Part shown: one piece after another, positions 58,555 to 64,000 of the stretch
How the letters are laid out: each line of letters begins with the position of its first letter
How positions within the stretch are numbered: the stretch's first letter is position 1
Assembly: GCA_949285075.1 (NCBI GenBank)
Contig: CASDXF010000002.1
Coordinates: 44,755-108,754 of the forward strand
DNA: 64,000 nucleotides
Direction of reading: 5' to 3'
Source of the DNA: an uncultured Bacteroides sp.
GTDB taxonomy: Bacteria > Bacteroidota > Bacteroidia > Bacteroidales > Bacteroidaceae
Translations under genes and position numbers: made by a program
Notes under the pieces: generated by a model
Database searches by the model: none
Seen by the model: the letters and a program-made list of their open reading frames with translations, nothing else
Told to the model about the DNA's origin: nothing

Positions 58555-59454
58555 ATGAGTGACATACAGGAATTGAAGACGGTAGGCGAGTACAACGACT
58601 TTCTCGGGCTGGAGACGCTGAACCCGTTGGTCAGTTTCATCGACTTCGCTAAGGTGAGGGTGCTTCCCCATCGCCGCAAGAGCTTCGGATTCTACGCCAT
58701 CTACCTCAAGGAATCGGTACACGGCCCGGTGACCTACGGCCGGAAGAAGTACGACTATCAGGAGGGCACGATGCTGTTTATCGCTCCCGGTCAGGTGGGC
58801 GGAATAGACGACGGGGGCGAGACGCTTAACCCTAAGGGCCGCGCGCTGGCGTTTCATCCGGACTTTATCCGCAACACGCCGTTGGCCCGCAAGATGAAGG
58901 AGTACACGTTCTTCTCTTACGAGGTGAACGAGGCGCTCCACATGTCCGACCGCGAGCGGCAGACCGTGCTCCACTGTTTCCGCGAGATAGAGGAGGAGCT
59001 TCACCATCCCGTCGACCGTCATACCCGTTCCATCGTGTGCTCCAACATCGAAGTGCTGCTGAACCATTGCCTGCGCTTCTACGACCGTCAGTTCGCCACC
59101 CGTCAGGTGGTCAACCGCGACGTGCTCTCCCGTTTCGAGCGCCTGCTGCTTTATTACTTCGACTCGGACAAGCCGCAGCGCATCGGCCTGCCCACCGTAG
59201 CGTGGTGCGCCGACGAGCTTCACTTCTCGCCCAACTACTTTGGCGACCTGATAAAGAAGGAGACGGGGAAGTCGGCCATCGAGTATATCCATCAGGCCAT
59301 CGTCAATCGGGTGAAAGACCGGCTCCGCGAAACGGACAAGACGGTCAGCGAGATAGCCTACGAGGTGGGGTTCCAGTATCCGCACCACCTGAGCCGGATG
59401 TTTAAGAAGGTGACGGGCTATAACCCCAACCAGTACCGGGCGCAGGCGGGGTAA
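58555..59454 (+). CDS. AraC-family regulator
   Basis: A 299-residue protein with an N-terminal AraC-type binding domain (about 30-160, YDYQEGTMLFIAPGQVGGID) and a C-terminal pair of helix-turn-helix motifs (about 200-297: CADELHFSPNYFGDLIKKET and IAYEVGFQYPHHLSRMFKKV, then GYNPNQYR). The frame is open upstream to 58390, but the ATG at 58555 follows the promoter. The target is unclear: the divergent double GNAT is 560 bp away, and the gene is convergent with tyrA. Confidence 0.9.
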   Translation: MSDIQELKTVGEYNDFLGLETLNPLVSFIDFAKVRVLPHRRKSFGFYAIYLKESVHGPVTYGRKKYDYQEGTMLFIAPGQVGGIDDGGETLNPKGRALAFHPDFIRNTPLARKMKEYTFFSYEVNEALHMSDRERQTVLHCFREIEEELHHPVDRHTRSIVCSNIEVLLNHCLRFYDRQFATRQVVNRDVLSRFERLLLYYFDSDKPQRIGLPTVAWCADELHFSPNYFGDLIKKETGKSAIEYIHQAIVNRVKDRLRETDKTVSEIAYEVGFQYPHHLSRMFKKVTGYNPNQYRAQAG

Positions 59455-59472
59455 GCCCCCCGCCTTCCGGCC

Positions 59473-60246
59473 TTAGCGGATGTTGCTCCTGATGCGGGTC
59501 AGGTAGTTCTTCATGCCTTCCGCGTCCTTCTTCTCAATAATCTCCAGCAGATTCTTCAGCTCGGTGCGCACGTTGGCCACCTGCGACGGCGTGCGGGGAT
59601 TGAACAGGATTTCCTGAAGCAGATAGTCGTCCTCGCTCAGCAATCCTTGAGCTATGGCCATGTGTTTCTTGAACGTCGTTCCCGGCGCTTCCTGATGCTT
59701 CATCACCGCGGCGAAGACGAACGTGGACACGAAGGGGATGGAGAGCGAATAGGCCACCGTCTCGTCGTGCTCCTCGAAGGTATACTCGAAGATGTTCAGG
59801 CGCAGCGTCTGGTAGAGGTCCTTGAAGAATATCTTCCCCAGATGGTCGCCCTCGCTGATGATGATGGCGTTCTCGTTGCTCAGGTTGCTCAGGCTGGCGA
59901 AGGTGGGGCCGAACATGGGGTGCGTGGAGACGTAGCGGAATCCGCTCTCCTCGTAGAACTTCTTCAGTCCCGTCTTTACCGAGGCGATGTCGCTGATGAT
60001 GCAGTCCTTCGGCAGCGAGGGCAGCACGGAGCGGAAGGCTTCGAGCGTGTATTTCACCGTCGCCGCGTTGATGACCAGTTCTGGCTCGAACTCCTTGATT
60101 TCCTCTAGCGTGGTGAATCGGTAAGTGTTGTACACAAACCGTAACTGATGCGGGTTGACGTCGTATACGGCCGTCTCGTGCTGAAAGCTCAGCAGGTCTG
60201 TAAAGAAGGAGCCCATCTTTCCGGCTCCTAAGATAAGTATTCGCAT
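59473..60246 (-). CDS. tyrA: prephenate dehydrogenase
   Basis: A 257-residue NAD(P)-dependent enzyme that converts prephenate to 4-hydroxyphenylpyruvate for tyrosine. It starts with the Rossmann motif RILILGAGKMGSFF and has the conserved STHPMFGPTFA segment with the catalytic His. There is no fused chorismate mutase, which is instead carried by the DAHP synthase two genes up. Last gene of the operon; 124 bp with a GC-rich hairpin separate it from aroF. Confidence 0.93.
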   Translation of the reverse strand: MRILILGAGKMGSFFTDLLSFQHETAVYDVNPHQLRFVYNTYRFTTLEEIKEFEPELVINAATVKYTLEAFRSVLPSLPKDCIISDIASVKTGLKKFYEESGFRYVSTHPMFGPTFASLSNLSNENAIIISEGDHLGKIFFKDLYQTLRLNIFEYTFEEHDETVAYSLSIPFVSTFVFAAVMKHQEAPGTTFKKHMAIAQGLLSEDDYLLQEILFNPRTPSQVANVRTELKNLLEIIEKKDAEGMKNYLTRIRSNIR

Positions 60247-60249
60247 AGT

Positions 60250-60360
60250 GGTTAGCCTCTCCCCGCCCTCCCCTTGAGGAGAGGGGGAAGGAGGACTTTA
60301 CTTTATTAATCTGATTAATTATTTGTATTTCTCTCGCCTTCCTTTCCGGGGAGGCGTAAG
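60250..60360 (-). other. GC-rich hairpins between aroF and tyrA
   Basis: A CCTCCCC/GGGGGAGG-type inverted repeat near 60255-60290 and CGCCTTCC/GGGGAGGCG near 60334-60356. They resemble the hairpin between argC and argD. They may process or stabilise the mRNA; no strong T run follows on the minus strand. Confidence 0.4.
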
Positions 60361-60370
60361 GGAACTCGTT

Positions 60371-61432
60371 TTACTTATTGATAATCTCCATCTGCTGTCT
60401 CACGCTCTCCTCGTGTATGGCCTCGAAGATTTTCCTCATGAACTCAGCGTCCATGCCGCACTGCTCGCCTTGCTGTCCTCGCTTTTCGAGAATCTCGTTG
60501 TAGCGGCCTGCCTGAAGGACGGTGATGCCGTGTTCTTTCTTATAAGTTCCTATCTCTCGGGCGATGCGCATACGTTTGGCCAATTCTTGGATGATGTTGT
60601 CGTCGCACTCGTCAATCTGCTTGCGCAGTTGCGTCAGGTTTTCGGTAGACTGCTTCTCGTCCCGGATAACCAACAGATTGAGGATATAGTCGAGCACGTC
60701 CGGCGTTACCTGTTGCGAAGCGTCGCTCCATGCGCAGTCCGGATTGCAGTGACTCTCCACGATTAGTCCGTCGAAGTTCAGGTCCATCGCCTGCTGACAT
60801 AGCGGGGCCACCAACTCCCTCTTTCCCCCGATGTGGCTCGGGTCGCAGAAGATGGGCAGGTTCGGAATACGGCGGCGCAGCTCGATGGGGATGTGCCACT
60901 GCGGCAGGTTGCGGTATATCTTCTTGTCGTAGCTGCTGAACCCTCGGTGGATGGCTCCCAGACGCTTCAGTCCCGCATTGTTGATGCGCTCCAACGCCCC
61001 AATCCACAGCTCAAGGTCGGGGTTCACCGGGTTCTTGATGAGTACCGGGATGTCCACGCCCTTCAGCGCGTCCGCTATCTCCTGCACGGCGAAGGGGTTG
61101 GCTGTGGTGCGCGCGCCTATCCACAGGATATCTATCCCCGCCTTCAGGCTTTCGTACACGTGCTTCGCGGTAGCCACCTCGGTAGCCACGTACATGCCCG
61201 TCTCTTTCTTTACCTCCTTCAGCCACGCCAGTCCTTCTACGCCTATGCCCTCGAAGCCTCCCGGTTTGGTGCGGGGCTTCCATATTCCGGCGCGGAATAT
61301 CTTCAGGCCTTTGTCGGCGAGTTGTTTGGCCGTGTTCATTACTTGCTCTTCTGTCTCTGCGCTGCACGGGCCGGCTATCACGATGGGGCGTTTAGCCTCG
61401 ATGCCCGGTAATAAAATTGATTCCAGTTCCAT
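60371..61432 (-). CDS. aroF: bifunctional DAHP synthase / chorismate mutase (type II)
   Basis: A 353-residue fusion. Residues about 1-260 are a KDO8P-synthase-like DAHP synthase (IAGPCSAETEEQVM, PRTKPGGFEG, CDPSHIGGKRE), catalysing the first step of the shikimate pathway; residues about 265-350 are an AroQ-type chorismate mutase (LRKQIDECDDNIIQELAKRM). The mutase part usually makes the synthase sensitive to prephenate or chorismate. This fusion is standard in Bacteroidetes. The gene symbol is chosen by family custom. It lies 51 bp after the aminotransferase gene. Confidence 0.95.
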   Translation of the reverse strand: MELESILLPGIEAKRPIVIAGPCSAETEEQVMNTAKQLADKGLKIFRAGIWKPRTKPGGFEGIGVEGLAWLKEVKKETGMYVATEVATAKHVYESLKAGIDILWIGARTTANPFAVQEIADALKGVDIPVLIKNPVNPDLELWIGALERINNAGLKRLGAIHRGFSSYDKKIYRNLPQWHIPIELRRRIPNLPIFCDPSHIGGKRELVAPLCQQAMDLNFDGLIVESHCNPDCAWSDASQQVTPDVLDYILNLLVIRDEKQSTENLTQLRKQIDECDDNIIQELAKRMRIAREIGTYKKEHGITVLQAGRYNEILEKRGQQGEQCGMDAEFMRKIFEAIHEESVRQQMEIINK

Positions 61433-61483
61433 ATCTTTTTAGATTTTTCTTTGTTTCTGTATTTGTTAATGGGAGTCCGGGGC

Positions 61484-62680
61484 TTAGCGGGACTCTTCGC
61501 TTTGCATTTGCTTGATTCTCCTTAGCGCCTCTTCGAGTCGCTCGTCCTTGCAACAGAGCGATAGGCGTATGTACCTCGCCCCGTTGCTTCCGAAGATGAA
61601 GCCCGGCGTGATGAACACCCTCGCCCGTTGGAGCACCTTCTCCGTCAGTTCCTCCACGTCCTTGCACGTGTCGGGTATCTTGCCCCAAAGGAACATGCCT
61701 ACCTGACGCTCGTCGTACGCGCAGCCTAAGGCTTCCATAATCTCCCCGGCCAGACGGCGGCGGTTGCGGTAGTTCTTGTTGTTGCCCTCGTACCACTCGG
61801 GCCCCGCCTCCAACGCGGCGGCCGCGGCGAGCTGCATGGCCCGGAACATGCCGCTGTCGATGTTGCTCTTCACCTTCAGCACCCACTGCACGAACTCCGC
61901 GTTCGACGCCAACATACCGATGCGCCATCCCGGCATGTTGTGGCTCTTGCTCATGGAGTTGAACTCGATGCAGCACTCCTTCGCTCCCGGTACGGCGAGG
62001 ATGCTGATGGGCTTCTCGTTCAGGATGAAGCTGTAAGGGTTGTCGTTGACGATGACGATGTTCCTGCTCCGCGCGAAGTCTACCAGACGCTCGTACAGCT
62101 CGGGCGTGGCGTTGGCTCCGGTAGGCATGTTGGGATAGTTGGTCCACATCAGCTTGACCCGGCTCGTGTCCATCCGCTCCAGCGCTTCGAAGTCGGGCAT
62201 CCATCCGCTCTCTTCCTTCAGGTCATAGTTGACCACCTCCGCTCCCAACAGCCTGCTCAGCGAGGTATAGGTGGGGTATCCCGGGTTGGGAACCAGTACC
62301 TGCTCGCCCGGATTGACGAAGGCGAGCGTGACGTGCAGTATGCCTTCCTTCGAGCCGATGAGCGGCTGTATCTCCGTGGCGGGATTCAGCTCCACGCCAT
62401 ACCAGCGGAGGTACCAGTCGGCGAAGGCCTTCCGCAGCTCGGGAATGCCGACGTATGGCTGATAGCCGTGCCCGTTCGGGTCGCGGGCGCTGTCGCGCAG
62501 CGTCTCAATGGTCTTTTCCGAAGGCGGCATATCGGGGCTTCCGATGCCCAGACTGATGACGTCCTTGCCTTCCGCGTTCATTCGCGCCACTTCTTTCAGC
62601 TTCCGAGAGAAGTAGTATTCGCTCACGCCGTCCAGCCGACTGGCCGGCGTTACCTTATACGTTTGATTTTCCTTCTGCAT
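61484..62680 (-). CDS. class I/II aminotransferase of the aromatic operon
   Basis: A 398-residue PLP-dependent fold-type I aminotransferase related to aspartate/LL-diaminopimelate aminotransferases. The PLP lysine lies in FNSMSKSHNMPGWRIGM; NYPNMPTGA holds the Asn that contacts PLP, and IRLSLCC near the end the carboxylate-binding Arg. Between pheA and aroF, its task is most likely the last transamination to phenylalanine and tyrosine (or of prephenate). Its start overlaps the pheA stop by 26 bp. Confidence 0.92.
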   Translation of the reverse strand: MQKENQTYKVTPASRLDGVSEYYFSRKLKEVARMNAEGKDVISLGIGSPDMPPSEKTIETLRDSARDPNGHGYQPYVGIPELRKAFADWYLRWYGVELNPATEIQPLIGSKEGILHVTLAFVNPGEQVLVPNPGYPTYTSLSRLLGAEVVNYDLKEESGWMPDFEALERMDTSRVKLMWTNYPNMPTGANATPELYERLVDFARSRNIVIVNDNPYSFILNEKPISILAVPGAKECCIEFNSMSKSHNMPGWRIGMLASNAEFVQWVLKVKSNIDSGMFRAMQLAAAAALEAGPEWYEGNNKNYRNRRRLAGEIMEALGCAYDERQVGMFLWGKIPDTCKDVEELTEKVLQRARVFITPGFIFGSNGARYIRLSLCCKDERLEEALRRIKQMQSEESR

Positions 62681-63497
62681 ATTCGCCTAATATTTTGAGT
62701 TCTTTGGTCAACGGCGAGATGGCCGTGATGGATTGCTTGTAGCGTAGATAGTCGTCGAACCTGACATCGACGTAGAACTGGTATTCCCACTCCCGTCCGA
62801 TGATGGGCAGCGACTGGATTTTCGTCAGGTTAATCTTGTAGAACGACAGGATGGAGAGCACTTGCGAGAGGCTTCCCTCCGTGTGGGGCAGTGTGAACAC
62901 GATGTTCGCCTTGTTCACCGCGCTCTTGGGGCGCAGCTCGTCGGCCCGCCACGGGTCGGCCACCACGAGGAAGCGGGTGAAGTTGTGCTTGTTGGTCTCT
63001 ATGCCCTCTTGCAGCACCTTCATGCCGTAGCGTTCCGCCGCCGCCTTTGAGCAGATGGCCGCGTGTCCCCGCAGGTTCTCTTTCTTGATGATTTCCGCGC
63101 TGAGGGCCGTGTCCTCGGCCTCTACTACCTTCAGCGAGGGGTGCTGATTCAGGAACTCCCGGCACTGCATCAGCGCGATGGGGTGCGAGTTGACTTCCGT
63201 CAGGTCTTTCCAGTCCTCGTCCGGCAGGCAGACGAAGCTGTGCGAGATGCGCAGCTTGTACTCGCCTACGATTTGTGTTCCGCTCTGGCGCAGCAGCTCG
63301 TTGTTCTGGAGCAGGCTTCCGGCGATGGTGTTCTCTATGGCCAGCATCCCGATGACCTGACTGTCTTCCTTGATAGACACGAACACGTCCTCGAAGGTGG
63401 CGCAGCAGATAAGCTCGATGTCCTCTCCCTCGAAATACTTGTGTGCGGCGATGTCGTGATAGGAACCCACGGTTCCCTGTATGGCTACTCTTTTCAT
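62655..63497 (-). CDS. pheA: prephenate dehydratase
   Basis: A 280-residue enzyme converting prephenate to phenylpyruvate. The dehydratase domain (about 1-180) has IQGTVGSYHDIAAHKYF, IENTIAGSLLQNNELL and the catalytic TRF motif in NFTRFLVV; a regulatory ACT domain that binds Phe follows (about 195-275, LPHTEGSLSQVLSILSF). First gene of the Phe/Tyr operon, directly downstream of a transcription attenuator. Confidence 0.96.
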   Translation of the reverse strand: MKRVAIQGTVGSYHDIAAHKYFEGEDIELICCATFEDVFVSIKEDSQVIGMLAIENTIAGSLLQNNELLRQSGTQIVGEYKLRISHSFVCLPDEDWKDLTEVNSHPIALMQCREFLNQHPSLKVVEAEDTALSAEIIKKENLRGHAAICSKAAAERYGMKVLQEGIETNKHNFTRFLVVADPWRADELRPKSAVNKANIVFTLPHTEGSLSQVLSILSFYKINLTKIQSLPIIGREWEYQFYVDVRFDDYLRYKQSITAISPLTKELKILGEYAEGKSNV

Positions 63498-63521
63498 TCT
63501 TTATAATACCGTTATAACAAA

Positions 63522-63625
63522 AAATCCCGCTGTCCATGTCGGAGCGGGATTTCATATGATTCGTTTTTATTGTTCTCTTCAGTTCTTAAGCGTCACTGTC
63601 ACTTGACACATACAAACTCCCGCTC
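63522..63625 (-). promoter_or_regulatory. transcription attenuator of the pheA operon
   Basis: On the minus strand AAATCCCGCT (63552-63543) pairs with AGCGGGATTT (63531-63522), followed by T residues: a Rho-independent terminator 25 nt before pheA. Upstream, GAGCGGGA (63625-63618) is perfectly complementary to TCCCGCTC (63549-63542) in the left arm, so it can form an exclusive antiterminator. A reading frame through the upstream part has nine successive Tyr/Phe codons (63664-63638) and ends at a TGA (63601-63599), just past the antiterminator arm, but has no ATG, GTG or TTG start. A short ATG frame (MCQVTVTLKN, 63611-63579) is the alternative leader peptide. Confidence 0.8.
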
Positions 63626-63671
63626 TACTTTGTGGCTAAAGTAAAAGTAAAAGAAGAAGTAATATGCGTAA

Positions 63672-63702
63672 GTAAAGTAACGCTTTTCTTTTATAGTGCA
63701 AA
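63672..63702 (-). promoter_or_regulatory. candidate promoter of the pheA operon
   Basis: Minus strand TTTG (63702-63699), 19 bp, TACTTTAC (63679-63672), which matches six of eight -7 positions loosely. If used, transcription starts within or just before the Tyr/Phe codon run. The remaining part of the 63498-63914 gap shows only small GC hairpins near 63811-63834 (GCACGG/CCGTGC), possibly the terminator of the upstream gene. Confidence 0.35.
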
Positions 63703-63914
63703 CAAAACGCGATTTTTTTCGCCTGATTCCTTAAATTTATTCGCCGTATGTTTCGTTTTTCTTTCTGACGTGTGGACGGAAGGAAAGGGGAGGGGCGGGG
63801 GCGACCGTACCGTCGCGTGAGCACGGAGCCGTGCGGGGATATGCCACGGGTACGGCTTAAGCTACCCATAAGTCCGGCTTCGCATCACCTCTACTCCGCC
63901 ACAGGGCTGACGCG

Positions 63915-64000
63915 TTACTTAGTGATTTGATTTTCAACCTTCTTTCCTTTTTCCGCCATATTCCACTCGGCATCCAACAGTTCCTCAAGGAAACCGATAT
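63915..64000 (-). CDS. C-terminal end of an unidentified protein (partial)
   Basis: An open minus-strand frame runs in from the window edge and ends at TAA (63917-63915). The 27 visible residues, FLEELLDAEWNMAEKGKKVE followed by NQITK, have the charged, helical look of a genuine C-terminus. The family cannot be told. Confidence 0.5.
   Translation of the reverse strand, partial: IGFLEELLDAEWNMAEKGKKVENQITK

Noticed and set aside
63636-63869. 77-residue minus-strand frame ending in eight leucines upstream of pheA
   Set aside because: The Leu run is a shifted reading of the same pyrimidine-rich stretch that reads Tyr/Phe in another frame. Its ATG lies far upstream among GC hairpins, and leucine makes no sense for an aromatic operon.

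Overview
The window looks like chromosomal DNA of a gut Bacteroidales bacterium, most likely Bacteroidaceae. Evidence: Bacteroidetes-type -7 boxes (TAnnTTTG or TAnnTTCG) precede most transcription units; there are lipoboxes followed by acidic residues, PCMD and DUF4369 lipoproteins, an ArgG-ArgC-ArgD-ArgR cluster beside a rhaBATD-fucO operon (a gene order I recall from Bacteroides), and a pheA / aminotransferase / DAHP synthase-chorismate mutase / tyrA operon. Base composition varies strongly: about 50% GC at the left, very AT-rich at 11.5-13.4 kb and fairly AT-rich in the restriction-modification genes (29.8-33.1 kb), and GC-rich at 17.5-29 kb and 53-59 kb. I saw no tRNA, rRNA, CRISPR array or intact insertion sequence.

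Layout. 0-7.5 kb: rightward housekeeping operon tsaC, ClC channel, fmt, rpe, comEC, nrnA. 7.5-11 kb: a thioredoxin-fold lipoprotein diverging from pnp. 11-16 kb: two lipoproteins, the first AT-rich and preceded by a 126-nt imperfect hairpin. 16.8-24.8 kb: aqpZ, then a leftward six-gene operon with a PCMD lipoprotein, a beta-barrel protein, a steroid 5-alpha-reductase-like membrane enzyme, an old yellow enzyme, a short-chain dehydrogenase and a large periplasmic lipoprotein. The enzyme trio is what a steroid or bile-acid A-ring reduction pathway would need. 25-29 kb: acyl-CoA ligase, XRE-cupin regulator, HepT/MntA toxin-antitoxin pair, proC. 29.8-33.1 kb: HNH endonuclease with two m5C methyltransferases. 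33.6-38.2 kb: argR, a GNAT, argG, argC, argD behind clustered ARG-box-like sites. 38.9-47.6 kb: rhaB, rhaA, rhaT, rhaD, fucO and a GH127 arabinofuranosidase, followed by an AraC regulator and two odd membrane-tethered discoidin-like proteins. 51.5-59.5 kb: two small winged-helix proteins, an SGNH esterase, and an AraC regulator flanked by an aldo/keto reductase and an exported flavodoxin-ferredoxin protein that share an operator-like element; then a double GNAT and a second AraC protein. 59.5-63.5 kb: the Phe/Tyr operon behind a transcription attenuator.

The most striking unexplained signal is non-coding. Nearly every long gap carries a tandem array with a 22- or 23-bp period whose units are short palindromes. 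Seven arrays share a CTCGCGAG-like core, two are 22-bp CGAGG/CCTCG arrays, and three are 23-bp arrays of unrelated sequence. Three of the CTCGCGAG arrays sit inside a roughly 520-bp dispersed non-coding repeat with conserved ends. I do not recognise these as a named repeat family.
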